A DNA stretch of 64,000 bases from assembly GCA_963714875.1 (NCBI GenBank), contig CAVQQI010000011.1, positions 124,001 through 188,000 on the forward strand, given 5' to 3'. How positions within the stretch are numbered: the stretch's first letter is position 1; each line of letters begins with the position of its first letter. This document shows positions 17,294 through 26,370 of the stretch, piece after piece. The position numbers and the translations under genes are program-made. Below the pieces are notes generated by a model, which saw only the letters and a list, made by a program, of their open reading frames with translations, had not been told where the DNA came from and made no database searches. The DNA comes from JBAOHV01 sp963714875. GTDB lineage: Bacteria; Actinomycetota; Acidimicrobiia; Acidimicrobiales; Microtrichaceae.

Positions 17294-18043
17294 ATGGAAC
17301 TCCTGTTGTTGTCGAACTCCATGAACCACGGTTCGACGATGTTCGCTCATGCTGCCGACGACCTGATCGATCTGGTGGCGGGCGAACCCGTGACCTTCGT
17401 GCCCTATGCGCTGGCGGATCGGGACGACTACGCGCAGCGCGTCGAGGCAGCGCTCGGGCTGATCGGCGTGGAGGTCGTCCCGGCGCACCGGGCACCATCG
17501 CCCCGTCGAGCGATCCTGGATGCCTCGGTGGTGCTGGTGGGCGGCGGCAACACGTTCCGGCTCCTGGACTCGCTGCAGGGTCTCGATGTCGTCGGGCCGC
17601 TCGCGGATCGGGTCCGCTCCGGGCTGACCCGGTACATCGGCTCCTCGGCGGGCACGAACGTGACCTGCCCGACGATCAGGACCACCAATGACATGCCGAT
17701 CCTCCGGCCGCTGTCGTTCGAGGCACTCGGTCTGCTCCCGTTCCAGGTGAACCTGCACTACGTGGACCCGGATCCGGCGTCGACCTACATGGGGGAGTCC
17801 CGGGACGAACGGATCGCCGAGTTCCTCGAGGAGAACGACTGTCCGGTGCTGGCGATGTACGAGGGCTCCTGGCTGCGCGTGCGCGGCGGCAGCGCCAGGG
17901 TGCACGGGCCGGCGCGCCTGTTCACCCGGAGCGGTCAGGACGACCTGGTGACCGGCGATGACGTGACCCGGCTGCTGGGCGCGTCGCCCAGGTTCGACGA
18001 CCGGGTCGGCGACCGACCGGGGGGCGACCGGTCGGGCCACTAG
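17294..18043 (+). CDS. pepE: dipeptidase E (alpha-aspartyl dipeptidase), S51 family
   Basis: Cytoplasmic peptidase that splits dipeptides with N-terminal aspartate. The match to enteric PepE is strong: it begins MELLLLSNS, has VGGGNTFRLL, the nucleophile elbow GSSAGTN with Ser118 at the catalytic position, and the unusual string CPTIRTTNDMPI. 249 aa, with a short Asp/Gly-rich tail beyond the usual C-terminus. I chose ATG 17294 over the in-frame start at 17288 because it aligns with the known N-terminus. It opens a four-gene co-directional stretch concerned with amino acids; whether it is functionally tied to the racemase genes is inference. Confidence 0.93.
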   Translation: MELLLLSNSMNHGSTMFAHAADDLIDLVAGEPVTFVPYALADRDDYAQRVEAALGLIGVEVVPAHRAPSPRRAILDASVVLVGGGNTFRLLDSLQGLDVVGPLADRVRSGLTRYIGSSAGTNVTCPTIRTTNDMPILRPLSFEALGLLPFQVNLHYVDPDPASTYMGESRDERIAEFLEENDCPVLAMYEGSWLRVRGGSARVHGPARLFTRSGQDDLVTGDDVTRLLGASPRFDDRVGDRPGGDRSGH

Positions 18044-18146
18044 AGTCGACGGTCCAGCCCGACTTAGCGGGGACCACTCATGACGCACGGTCACATCGGC
18101 CGTCTTGATTCGGTCGCCTCCTCTGAGCCTTGACTCGAGGAGTGCC

Positions 18147-19289
18147 ATGTCATCCACGTTCCCTTCCAGACTCGTCGGCGACGCGCGTGTCGAGCGCCCC
18201 GATGCCGTCCTGCCTCCGGCGGTGGTCTACTGCGAGGGCAACTTCGGCCGGACCGACGGGAAGACCGCCAACGGGTTGGTCCGCCACTGCGAGCGCTACC
18301 GGATCGTCGCGGTGATCGACAGCGTGCGCGCAGGTGCGGATGCCGGCACGGTGCTGGGTGAGCCGGCCAACGGCATCCCGGTGGTCGCCGGGCTGGACGC
18401 AGCGATGGCGGTCGGCGACGAACGTGCCGAGTGGTTCGTGCTGGGGATGGCTCCGCTGAGCGGTCTGCTGTCGCCCGAGGAGCGCGGCGTCGTGCTGAGC
18501 GCGATGGCCCGAGGTCTGAGTGTGATGAACGGCCTGCACGAGTTCCTGAACGACGACCCGGAGTTCGCAGCTGCCGCGATCCTCGCCGACGTCGAGATCG
18601 TCGACATCCGGCGCCCGCCCGACAAGGTGGATCTCTCGATGTTCAGCGGTCGCATCGATGCGGTGACATGTCCGCGGATCGCGGTGCTCGGCACCGACGG
18701 CGCGATCGGCAAGCGCACGACCTCGACCCGTCTGGTCGCAGCGCTCCAAGCAGCAGGGCTGCGCGCCGTGCTGGTCGGGACCGGGCAGACCAGCTTGATC
18801 CAGGGGACGAAGTACGGGGTGGCGATCGATGCGATTCCCGCCCAGTTCTGCGCAGGAGAGGTCGAGGCAGCGGTCGTGGCAGCGGCGAACGGCGAGGATC
18901 CCGACGTCATCGTCATCGAGGGGCAGGGAGCGCTCAGCCATCCTGCCTACCTGACGTCTGCCTACATCCTCCGTGGCAGCACGCCCCAGGCGGTGATCCT
19001 CCAGCATGCGCCCCGGCGCCACCACCTGTCGGACTTCCCGGAGCTGCCCACACCGTCGGCCGCCAGCGAGATCCACCTGATCGAGACGTTCGCCCCGACC
19101 CGGGTGATCGGGCTGACCATCAACCACGAGCAGATGAACATGGCCGAGGTCGAAGCCGCAGTGGTCGAGTACGAGCGGGAGCTGAACATCCCGGTCACCG
19201 ATGCGCTGCTCATGGGACCGGAGCGGCTTGTCGACATGGTGCTCGCTGCGTTCCCCGCGCTCGAGGGGCGTGTCGTGGCCCACGCGTGA
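18147..19289 (+). CDS. DUF1611 / DgcN-like P-loop protein
   Basis: 380 aa. The N-terminal Rossmann-like half is followed by a C-terminal P-loop half whose motif GTDGAIGKRTTS (Gly182 to Ser193, with Lys189) is the family's version of a Walker A. Further conserved strings are VGTGQTSLIQG and VIEGQGALSHPAYL. DUF1611 includes DgcN, reported as an N-acyltransferase in D-glutamate breakdown that works with a racemase/epimerase partner. GAGGAG 5 nt upstream supports ATG 18147. The stop overlaps the start of the racemase gene by 4 bp (GTGA), so the two products are probably made together. The substrate cannot be read from sequence. Confidence 0.82.
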   Translation: MSSTFPSRLVGDARVERPDAVLPPAVVYCEGNFGRTDGKTANGLVRHCERYRIVAVIDSVRAGADAGTVLGEPANGIPVVAGLDAAMAVGDERAEWFVLGMAPLSGLLSPEERGVVLSAMARGLSVMNGLHEFLNDDPEFAAAAILADVEIVDIRRPPDKVDLSMFSGRIDAVTCPRIAVLGTDGAIGKRTTSTRLVAALQAAGLRAVLVGTGQTSLIQGTKYGVAIDAIPAQFCAGEVEAAVVAAANGEDPDVIVIEGQGALSHPAYLTSAYILRGSTPQAVILQHAPRRHHLSDFPELPTPSAASEIHLIETFAPTRVIGLTINHEQMNMAEVEAAVVEYERELNIPVTDALLMGPERLVDMVLAAFPALEGRVVAHA

Positions 19290-20386
19290 GTGGTCCACGT
19301 CTGGAGATCCGACTCGACGCCATCGCGCACAACACGACCGCGATGGTGCGGCGACTCGGAGAACTGGGCATCTCGGTCACCGCGGTGACCAAGGCGACGT
19401 CGGGGTCACCCGAGGTGGCCGCGACGTTCGTCGCGGCAGGCGCAGATGCGCTTGCCGACTCCCGGCTCCCCAACGTCCGCCGCCTGCGTCGGGCGGGCAT
19501 CCGGGCGCCGGTGACGCTGCTGCGCACCCCGATGCTCAGCGAGGTCGATGACGTCGTGGAGCAGTGCGACACCAGCTGCAACACCGAACCCACGGTGCTC
19601 GCGGCGCTGTCGGTCGCCGCGGTCGCCGCGGGCCGGGTCCACGGCGTGGTGCTCATGGTGGAACTCGGCGACCTGCGCGAAGGGATCATGCCCGACGACC
19701 TGTGGGCGGTCGCCGCAGGGGTGTGCGACCTGCCGGGGCTGGTCCTGCGGGGGATCGGCGCGAACCTCGCGTGCAGCAGCGGCGTCGTGCCCGATGCAGC
19801 GAACATGGCCGAGCTGTCGGCGTTGGCGGGCCGGGTCGAGCATGCCGGCGGACTCGAGCTCGAGATCGTCTCGGGCGGGAACTCCGCCAACGTGTCCTGG
19901 GCGCTGGGTGCGACGAACGTGGGCCGGATCAACGACCTCAGGCTGGGCGAGGCGCTGTTGCTGGGGTGTGATCCGCTCGATCGCACCCCGATTCCCGGGC
20001 TGCGCACCGACGGTGCCACGATCGTCGGGGAGGTGATCGAGTCCGGGCCCAAACCGGCAGCTCCATGGGGGACACGCGGAGCGAACGCCTTCGGAGAACC
20101 ACCCGCGGCGCTCGTCCCTGCCGGCCCGGTCCAGACCATCGTGGCGCTGGGTCGCCAGGACACCGATCCGGGCGACCTCACGCCGCCCGGTGGCATCGCG
20201 ATGGTCGCGTCCTCGAGCGATCATCTGGTGCTCCGGGGTGCCCAACGGGTCGCGGTGGGATCCGAGATGTCGTTCGGCGCCGGTTACTCCGCACTCCTGC
20301 GAGCGATGACCTCGCCGACGGTGGCGAAGGTGTACCTCGGATCGGACCCCTCTCGCGGCGGCGCAGCTGCCCGCGTCGTCCGATGA
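19286..20386 (+). CDS. PLP-dependent alanine/ornithine racemase family enzyme
   Basis: 366-aa fold-type III PLP enzyme. The overall pattern is that of ornithine racemase (Orr) rather than housekeeping alanine racemase: ADSRLPNVRRL, the MVELGDLREG string, EIVSGGNSANVSW, LRLGEALLLG, ALGRQDTDPGDL, ASSSDHLVL and the C-terminal GAGYSALLRAMTSP all have close equivalents in Orr. Lys36 (VTKATSG) is in the position of the PLP lysine. GTG 19286 overlaps the DUF1611 stop by 4 bp. The substrate could be ornithine, alanine or another amino acid; the pairing with a DgcN-like protein suggests D-amino-acid interconversion. Confidence 0.85.
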   Translation: MSGPRLEIRLDAIAHNTTAMVRRLGELGISVTAVTKATSGSPEVAATFVAAGADALADSRLPNVRRLRRAGIRAPVTLLRTPMLSEVDDVVEQCDTSCNTEPTVLAALSVAAVAAGRVHGVVLMVELGDLREGIMPDDLWAVAAGVCDLPGLVLRGIGANLACSSGVVPDAANMAELSALAGRVEHAGGLELEIVSGGNSANVSWALGATNVGRINDLRLGEALLLGCDPLDRTPIPGLRTDGATIVGEVIESGPKPAAPWGTRGANAFGEPPAALVPAGPVQTIVALGRQDTDPGDLTPPGGIAMVASSSDHLVLRGAQRVAVGSEMSFGAGYSALLRAMTSPTVAKVYLGSDPSRGGAAARVVR

Positions 20387-20393
20387 CGGTCGG

Positions 20394-20399
20394 TACGCT
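20394..20399 (+). promoter_or_regulatory. -10 box of leaderless SMP-30 promoter
   Basis: TACGCT, 6 nt before ATG 20406 and only 8 nt after the racemase stop. The lactonase gene can therefore be transcribed separately from the racemase pair. Confidence 0.5.
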
Positions 20400-20405
20400 C
20401 GCCCC

Positions 20406-21341
20406 ATGTCGATGGACCTGCCCACCGGTTACCGGACCGTCGCAGAAGGCCTCCGTTTCCCCGAGGGGCCGACGCCGCTGCTGGACGGGTCGGTGCTGGT
20501 GGTCGAGATGGAGCGGGGCACGCTCAGCCGCGTGACGCCCACCGGGCAGATCGAGGTCGTCGCGGACTGTGGCGGGGGACCCAACGGCGCCGCGGTCGGC
20601 CCCGACGGATCGGTCTGGATCACGAACAACGGTGGCTGCTTCGGTTTCATCGATCTGGGGGGTCTCTTGCTGCCCGGGGACGTGCCCGACACCTACACCG
20701 GAGGCTCGGTCCAACGAGTCGACCTGGACACGGGTCGGGTCGAGACCATCTACAGCCACTGCGACGGACGTCGATTGCTGGCACCAAACGATCTGGTGGC
20801 CGACGGACACGGTGGGTTCTGGTTCACCGACCACGGCCTGCGCCACGCCCGCACCACCGATCGAGGTGCGGTCCACTACGCACGCTTCGACGGCTCGTCG
20901 ATCCGTGAGGTCCTCACCCCGCTCGACTCGCCCAACGGCATCGGCATGTCACCTGCGGGCGACATGCTCTACGTGGCCGAGACCCACACCGGCCGCGTGT
21001 ACCGGTGGAACGTGCCGGAACCGGGGGTGGCCGTCGGCGGGGGGCTGCTGGCGCCCCACGGCGAACTGCTCGCCGGGTTGGCCGGTCTCCAGCTGCTGGA
21101 CTCGTTGGCCGTCGACGGCGCGGGCAACGTCTGTGTCGGGACCCTGAACGAGGGAGGCGTGACGGTGATCAGCCCTGACGGCGCCTCGGTCCAGCACCTG
21201 GCGGTGGACGATCCGCTGGTCACCAACGTCGCCTTCGGTGGAGCGGACCTGCGCACCGCATATGTCACGGCGTCGGGCACGGGGCGGCTGCTGGCCCTCG
21301 ACTGGCCCGTGTCCGGCCTGGGGCTCGCTCACCAGCTCTGA
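20406..21341 (+). CDS. SMP-30/gluconolactonase family protein
   Basis: 311-aa six-bladed beta-propeller hydrolase, probably acting on a lactone. Metal-site residues fit the family: Glu in LRFPEGPTP near residue 20, Asn in APNDLVADGHGGFWFTD near 125, Asn in SPNGIGMSP, and Asp in LDSLAVDGAGN. Repeated GxxWxTD/N and GxVYRW strands mark the blades. There is no signal peptide, so it is cytoplasmic. The substrate is unknown; sugar lactones are usual in this family, but the neighbours suggest amino-acid chemistry instead. ATG is supported by the -10 box 6 nt upstream. Confidence 0.87.
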   Translation: MSMDLPTGYRTVAEGLRFPEGPTPLLDGSVLVVEMERGTLSRVTPTGQIEVVADCGGGPNGAAVGPDGSVWITNNGGCFGFIDLGGLLLPGDVPDTYTGGSVQRVDLDTGRVETIYSHCDGRRLLAPNDLVADGHGGFWFTDHGLRHARTTDRGAVHYARFDGSSIREVLTPLDSPNGIGMSPAGDMLYVAETHTGRVYRWNVPEPGVAVGGGLLAPHGELLAGLAGLQLLDSLAVDGAGNVCVGTLNEGGVTVISPDGASVQHLAVDDPLVTNVAFGGADLRTAYVTASGTGRLLALDWPVSGLGLAHQL

Positions 21342-21350
21342 GCGCACGCC

Positions 21351-21356
21351 TAGTGT
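21351..21356 (+). promoter_or_regulatory. -10 box of leaderless rimO promoter
   Basis: TAGTGT, 6 nt before GTG 21363, with no ribosome binding site. Confidence 0.5.
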
Positions 21357-21362
21357 CCTACC

Positions 21363-22640
21363 GTGCCCCGCTCCTACTGGGTCGAGACCCTCGGCTGCCC
21401 CAAGAACCAGGTCGATTCCGACAAGCTGACCGGAACGATGACCGCCGACGGACTCGTCGCGGCCGAGTCGGCCGATGATGCCGACCTGGTGGTGGTGAAC
21501 ACCTGTGCGTTCGTCGAGGAGGCTCGCGAGGAGTCGATCGCCACGATCCTGGCCCTCGATGAACGGCGTTCCGAGGGGTCGCGGCTCGTGGTGACCGGGT
21601 GCATGGCCGAGCGGTACGGCGCGGAGCTGTCCGCTGCACTGCCCGAAGTGGATTCCGTCCTGGGCTTCGGGGTGCCGGTGACGCTCGGCGCCAAACCCGC
21701 CGGCGGGTTGTCGGCGTCGGGAGAGCCCGTTCCGTCGATGGACCTGCTCAACCTTCCCCGGCCACGCTCCGATCGGCCGTGGGCGTACGTGAAGGTGGCG
21801 GAGGGGTGTGACAAGGCCTGTGGTTTCTGTGCCATTCCGTCGTTCCGTGGTCCGCAGGTGTCACGACCCATCGAGTCGATCCTGACCGAGGTCGAACAGC
21901 TGGATGCCCGCGAGATCGTCCTGGTCGCACAGGACCTGGCGGCCTACGGCCGCGACGGCGGACGGGGCGAGCGTTCGATCGTGCCGCTGGTGCGAGCCGT
22001 GTCGGAGCTGGTCGATCGTGTGCGGCTCCTGTACCTGTACCCCTCGGAGCTGACCGACGAGCTGATCGAGCTGATGGCATCCGGCCCCGTTCCGTACTTC
22101 GACCTGTCGTTGCAGCACGTCTCGGCGCCGCTGGTGCGACGGATGCGACGGTGGGGCAACGGCGAGAAGTATCTGCAGCGGATCGAACAGATCCGGGCCC
22201 TGCGCCCCGACGCGGCGTTCCGCTCGAACTTCATCGTCGGGTATCCCGGCGAGACCGAGGAAGATCACGACCAGCTGCTGCGGTTCGTCGAGGCGGCGCA
22301 GCTCGACTGGTGCGGGTTCTTCGAGTACTCGCTCGAGGACGGCACCCATGCAGCAGGTCTGGACGGCGCGGTCGATCCCGGCCTCGCCGGGGAGCGGCTC
22401 GCGGAGCTGCGAGAGCTGTCGGACCCCATCTGTGCTGCGCGCCGTGACGAGTTGATCGGGACCGAGACCACCGTGCTGGTCGACGACGTGGGCGTGGCCC
22501 GCTCTCACCGTGAAGCCCCGGAGATCGACGGGGTGGTGCTCGTCCCCGACGACCTGGCGGTCGGCGAGTTCCACACCGTGCACATCGTCGACGCCCACGG
22601 CCCCGACCTGCAGGCCGAGCCCGTCCCGGCCGTTCGATGA
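21363..22640 (+). CDS. rimO: ribosomal protein S12 methylthiotransferase RimO
   Basis: Radical-SAM enzyme that methylthiolates an aspartate of ribosomal protein S12. 425 aa. The N-terminal UPF0004 domain has the cysteines of the auxiliary cluster (ETLGCPKNQVDSD, NTCAFVEEAREES, VVTGCMAERYG). The radical-SAM cluster motif CxxxCxxC is at C149, C153 and C156 (CDKACGFC), followed by IPSFRGPQVSR. LGCPKNxVDS distinguishes RimO from MiaB. A TRAM-like C-terminal domain ends the protein. It is followed 7 bp later by pgsA and then cinA, a classic actinobacterial order. Confidence 0.96.
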   Translation: MPRSYWVETLGCPKNQVDSDKLTGTMTADGLVAAESADDADLVVVNTCAFVEEAREESIATILALDERRSEGSRLVVTGCMAERYGAELSAALPEVDSVLGFGVPVTLGAKPAGGLSASGEPVPSMDLLNLPRPRSDRPWAYVKVAEGCDKACGFCAIPSFRGPQVSRPIESILTEVEQLDAREIVLVAQDLAAYGRDGGRGERSIVPLVRAVSELVDRVRLLYLYPSELTDELIELMASGPVPYFDLSLQHVSAPLVRRMRRWGNGEKYLQRIEQIRALRPDAAFRSNFIVGYPGETEEDHDQLLRFVEAAQLDWCGFFEYSLEDGTHAAGLDGAVDPGLAGERLAELRELSDPICAARRDELIGTETTVLVDDVGVARSHREAPEIDGVVLVPDDLAVGEFHTVHIVDAHGPDLQAEPVPAVR

Positions 22641-22647
22641 GGGCTCG

Positions 22648-23253
22648 GTGGACGTGACCGACTCCACCGCGGGCGGGCCGGGATCCGGAGCCGGCAACCG
22701 CTCCTTCGGACCCTCCGCGCTGTTGACACCGGCGAACATCCTCACCATCGTCCGCCTGTTGCTGGCGCCCCTGGCGTTCTGGATGATCGTCCGCCAGGAG
22801 TCCAGCTGGCCGCTGTGGGCACTGTGGGCGCTGTTGACCACCAGCGACAGCCTGGACGGCTACCTGGCGCGGCGACAGGGCACCACCCGGGCCGGGGCCT
22901 TCCTGGACCCGCTGGCCGACAAGGTGCTGTCGCTCGGCGGGCTGTGGGCCATGGTGCTGCAGGGGCGGTTCTGGTGGTTGCCGGTGGTGCTCATCACGGT
23001 TCGTGAGGCCTTCATCTCGGCGTTCCGCTCCTACTGGGGGCGCCGCGGTCTGGCTGTGCAGGCGTCGCAGGTCGCGAAGTTCAAGACCTTCCTGCAGTTC
23101 GGTGCGGTCGGTTGGGTGGTCTTCCCGCTGACCACCGATCTGCCGTGGCTGGCTGATCTGTTCCTGTGGGGCGGGGCAGCGGTGGCATGGATCTCGGCGG
23201 TGCAGTACGTCGCCGCCGGGTCGCGTGCCACCTCGACCATGACCCGCGACTGA
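22648..23253 (+). CDS. pgsA: CDP-diacylglycerol-glycerol-3-phosphate 3-phosphatidyltransferase
   Basis: Membrane enzyme that makes phosphatidylglycerol phosphate from CDP-diacylglycerol. About 201 aa with four or more hydrophobic helices. The CDP-alcohol phosphotransferase signature is complete (DSLDGYLARRQGT followed by AGAFLDPLADK), carrying all the catalytic aspartates. Starts are GTG 22648 or GTG 22654; both lie just behind a GAGGG stretch at the end of rimO. The first 30 residues are Gly/Ser-rich and probably disordered. Other phosphatidyltransferases of the family share the motif, but the position between rimO and cinA supports PgsA. Confidence 0.9.
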   Translation: MDVTDSTAGGPGSGAGNRSFGPSALLTPANILTIVRLLLAPLAFWMIVRQESSWPLWALWALLTTSDSLDGYLARRQGTTRAGAFLDPLADKVLSLGGLWAMVLQGRFWWLPVVLITVREAFISAFRSYWGRRGLAVQASQVAKFKTFLQFGAVGWVVFPLTTDLPWLADLFLWGGAAVAWISAVQYVAAGSRATSTMTRD

Positions 23254-23315
23254 ACCCACGCCGGTCAACCCCGCAGCAGCTCGGCCGGCCTGTGTGCGGC
23301 GTCCGGGGCGCCCGG

Positions 23316-23321
23316 TAGCGT
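23316..23321 (+). promoter_or_regulatory. -10 box of leaderless cinA promoter
   Basis: TAGCGT, 8 nt before ATG 23330, with no ribosome binding site. Confidence 0.5.
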
Positions 23322-23329
23322 TGCCGGCC

Positions 23330-24620
23330 ATGCGCACCGAGGTCGTCGCCATCGGAACCGAGCTGCTCCTGGGGCAGATCACCGACACCAATTCGTCGTG
23401 GATCGGCGAGCAGCTGGCGATGTCGGGCATCGACACCTACTTCCAGACCAAGGTGGGCGACAACCTCGACCGCATCGTCGCCACCCTGTCGCTCGCCCTG
23501 GGGCGGAGCGATGCGGTGATCTGCTGCGGGGGACTGGGTCCCACCCAGGACGACCTGACCCGAGAGGCCATCGCTGCGGTCATGGGCGTTCCGCTCGAGG
23601 CCGACGACGCCATGGAGGAGCGCATCATCGAGATGTTCTCCGGCCGTGGGCGGCGGATGCCCATGAACAACCTCCGTCAGGCGGCCAAGCCGGTCGGGGC
23701 GGAGTTCATCGCGCGAGATGCCGGGGACCGCCCCCGGACTCGTGTGCCCACTCGAGCTGCCCGGCCCCGACGGTTCCCCGACGTCCAAGGTCATCTACGC
23801 CGTGCCGGGCGTGCCGTGGGAGATGAAGGAGATGATCACGGGCACCGTGCTGCCCGACCTGCAGCGTCGCGCTGGGATCACCTCGGTCATCGCGAGCCGC
23901 ACGCTGCGCACATGGGGCGAGTCGGAGTCGGCGCTGTCGGAGCTGCTCTCGCCGCGGATCGATGAGCTGGATCGCGGCGGAGCCGCCACCATCGCCTTCC
24001 TGGCCTCGGGGGTGGAGGGCCTCAAGGTGCGCCTCACCGCCAAGGCGGCGACCGACGACGAGGCCCAGCAGATCCTGGCCGCCGAGGAACGGATCGTCCG
24101 CGACGTGCTGGGTCCTGTCGTGTTCGGTGTCGACGAGGACACCATGGAGTCCGTGGTGCTGTCCATGCTGGCCGAACGTCGGTGGACACTCGGCGTGGCC
24201 GAGTCCCTCACGGGCGGCATGATCGGCTCGCGGCTCTGCGACGTCCCCGGAGCGTCAGCGGTCTTCCGGGGCGCGGTCGTGTCCTATGCGACCGATGTCA
24301 AGCATGACCTGTTGGGAGTGCCCGACGGACCGGTGGTGACCGAGTCGGCGGCCATCGCCATGGCGCAGGGCGCACGCCGGGTCCTCGGTGCCGACGTCGG
24401 CATCGCTGCCACCGGGGTCGCAGGTCCGGACCCCCAGGAGGACCAGCCGCCGGGCACGGTCTGCATGGCCGTCGCGATCGGCGACCCCGACGACGGCGGG
24501 ACGACGTCGTCGATGCAGGTGCACCTGCCGGGCCGCCGCCGGCAGGTCAGGGAGTTCAGCGTGATCACCCTGCTGGCCCTGCTGCGCCGCCGGCTGCTCG
24601 AGATGGACCCGGAGCGCTGA
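23330..24620 (+). CDS. cinA: CinA family competence/damage-inducible protein (frame broken once)
   Basis: Two-domain protein: an N-terminal molybdopterin-binding-like/COG1058 pyrophosphatase domain and a C-terminal nicotinamide-nucleotide amidase domain that recycles NMN. The N-terminal part starts MRTEVVAIGTELLLGQITDT and has GGLGPTQDDLT. The C-terminal part has the amidase motifs VAESLTGGMIGSRL, YATDVKHDLLGV and ATGVAGPD. The reading frame slips by +1 at about 23711-23716: GAEFI in the first frame joins REMPGTAPGLVC in the second, restoring the family's GTAPG motif. The reconstructed protein is about 429 aa, full length. A sequencing insertion is the likely cause. Confidence 0.9.
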
Positions 24621-24622
24621 GG

Positions 24623-25978
24623 GTGGCATCCGACCTGTTCGGTGCAGCGGCCGAGGAGCGGCTGGCGCGCCGTGGTCCGCTCGCGGACCGGCTGCGTCCG
24701 ACGACCCTCGACGAGGTGGTCGGACAGGATCACCTGCTCGGACCGGGCAAACCGTTGCGGGCCCTGGTCGATGCCGACCGGCTCAGCTCGGTGATCCTCT
24801 GGGGGCCGCCGGGTACCGGGAAGACCACCATCGCCCGCCTCATCGCCCAGGCATCGTCCAAGGTGTTCGTACCGCTGTCCGCAGTCACCGCGACGGTCAA
24901 GGACATCAGAGAGGTCGCGGCGCAGGCCCAGCACCGCCTCGGCGCCCAGGGGCAGGGAACCATCCTGTTCCTCGACGAGATCCACCGCTTCACCAAAGCC
25001 CAACAGGACGCGCTGCTCCCGTCGGTCGAGACCGGGCTCCTGGTCCTGATCGGTGCCACCACCGAGAACCCCTACTTCGAGGTCAACCCGCCGCTCCTCA
25101 GCCGCTCCACGCTGTTCCGCCTCGAGGGGCTCGACCAGGACGGGCTCCGGGCGCTGGCCGAGCGCGGGCTCGTGGCCGAAGCAGCCACTGCGACCGACGG
25201 TGCGCTCGACCACCTGATCGACCGCGCCGGCGGCGACGGACGCCACCTGCTGACGAGCCTCGAGGTCGCGCTCACACTGGCAGCGGCCCGATCCGCATCC
25301 GAGCCTCGACCGGAGGGGCCGGTCCACCTCGAGCTGGTCGATGCCGAGGGCGCCCTGGGAGCGTCGCCGGTGCGGTACGGCCGCGACGACCACTACGACG
25401 TGGTGTCTGCGTTCATCAAGTCCATCCGTGGTTCCGACGTCGACGCTGCGCTGCACTGGCTGGCGCGAATGCTCGAGGCGGGGGAGGACGCCCGCTTCAT
25501 CGCACGCCGGTTGGTCGTCTCCGCGTCGGAGGACGTCGGCATGGCGGACCCGTTCGCGCTCATGGTCGCCACGGCCGCGGCCAACGCCGTGGAGTTCGTG
25601 GGGTTGCCCGAGGCCCGCATCAACCTGGCACAGGCGACGGTGCACCTGGCGCTCGCCCCCAAGTCCGCCACCGCCTACGCAGCGCTGAACGCAGCAACGG
25701 CCGAGGTGCGTTCCCGGCCGGTGGGCGAGGTGCCGGCCCACCTGCGTGACGCCAGCTACGGCGCTGCGGGCAAGCTCGGCCACGGCACGGGGTACCGCTA
25801 TCCGCACGACCACCCCAATGCCTGGGTCGCTCAGCAGTACCTCCCCGACGAGCTGGCCGGCTCGACGTACTACCGGGCCGGCGATCAGGGCGCCGAGGCC
25901 CGGCTGGTGGCCCGCTGGCGGGAGCGTCGCGGTGAGATCCGTGCTCCGGGCGCCTCGGTGGAGGAGACTGGCGGCTGA
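24623..25978 (+). CDS. rarA: replication-associated recombination protein A (RarA/MgsA AAA+ ATPase)
   Basis: 451-aa AAA+ ATPase that acts at stalled replication forks. Walker A GPPGTGKTT lies near residue 57 and Walker B LFLDEIHRF near 115; sensor 1 is GATTENPYFE. The C-terminal MgsA tetramerisation domain has the recognisable DDHYDVVSAFIKSIRGSD and LVVSASEDVGMADP strings, and ends with the pattern YRYPHDHPNAWVAQQYLPDE. GTG 24623 starts 3 nt after the cinA stop. The stop shares a base with the next gene's ATG. Confidence 0.96.
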   Translation: MASDLFGAAAEERLARRGPLADRLRPTTLDEVVGQDHLLGPGKPLRALVDADRLSSVILWGPPGTGKTTIARLIAQASSKVFVPLSAVTATVKDIREVAAQAQHRLGAQGQGTILFLDEIHRFTKAQQDALLPSVETGLLVLIGATTENPYFEVNPPLLSRSTLFRLEGLDQDGLRALAERGLVAEAATATDGALDHLIDRAGGDGRHLLTSLEVALTLAAARSASEPRPEGPVHLELVDAEGALGASPVRYGRDDHYDVVSAFIKSIRGSDVDAALHWLARMLEAGEDARFIARRLVVSASEDVGMADPFALMVATAAANAVEFVGLPEARINLAQATVHLALAPKSATAYAALNAATAEVRSRPVGEVPAHLRDASYGAAGKLGHGTGYRYPHDHPNAWVAQQYLPDELAGSTYYRAGDQGAEARLVARWRERRGEIRAPGASVEETGG

Positions 25979-26370
25979 TGGATGCAGCCGAGTTGCTGAT
26001 GGTGTTGTGCGGCGTGGCGGCGCTGGGTGCCGCGGTCGTGCTCTCGCTGGTCAGCTCCCGTCTCCTGCGCGCAGCTCGCTCGCTCGAGCTCGCCGCCGCC
26101 GAGTTCGATCGGACCGCTGCGTTCGCCGTCGCCGAGCTGCAGCTCGCCGCGTCCGACGCCGTCGACGAGGTCGCTCGCATCGACGCCCTGGTCGAGGTGG
26201 CGGGATCGATCGGTCAGCGCGTCGACTCGGCGACCGACATCACCTACCGGGCGCTGACCTCGCCGGTGATCAAGGGAGTCGCCCTCGCCACTGGGACGCG
26301 TCGAACCGCGGAGCGCCTTCGCGGTCGCAGGGCCCCACGAACCTCGAACACCTCTGGGAGACGACGATGA
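25978..26370 (+). CDS. small membrane-anchored coiled protein (DUF948-like)
   Basis: 130 aa, not assigned to a named function. Residues 5-27 form one membrane helix (LLMVLCGVAALGAAVVLSLVSS), followed by an Ala/Glu-rich helix likely to form a coiled coil up to about residue 95, then a basic tail. The layout resembles DUF948 proteins, which often sit in this slot between rarA and alaS in actinobacteria. ATG overlaps the rarA stop by one base and the stop overlaps the next ATG (ATGA), so the three genes form one translational unit. Confidence 0.65.
   Translation: MDAAELLMVLCGVAALGAAVVLSLVSSRLLRAARSLELAAAEFDRTAAFAVAELQLAASDAVDEVARIDALVEVAGSIGQRVDSATDITYRALTSPVIKGVALATGTRRTAERLRGRRAPRTSNTSGRRR

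Noticed and set aside
18080..18133. 17-codon ORF (MTHGHIGRLDSVASSEP) before the DUF1611 gene
   Set aside because: The nearest upstream hexamer TAGCGG lacks the final T of the -10 pattern, and the ORF ends 13 nt before the gene without overlap. It is weaker than the aroB and MoaB/Mog examples.
19286..20386. Calling this gene the housekeeping alanine racemase (alr)
   Set aside because: Its conserved strings follow the ornithine racemase group, and the typical Alr strings around the PLP lysine (AYGHG) are absent.
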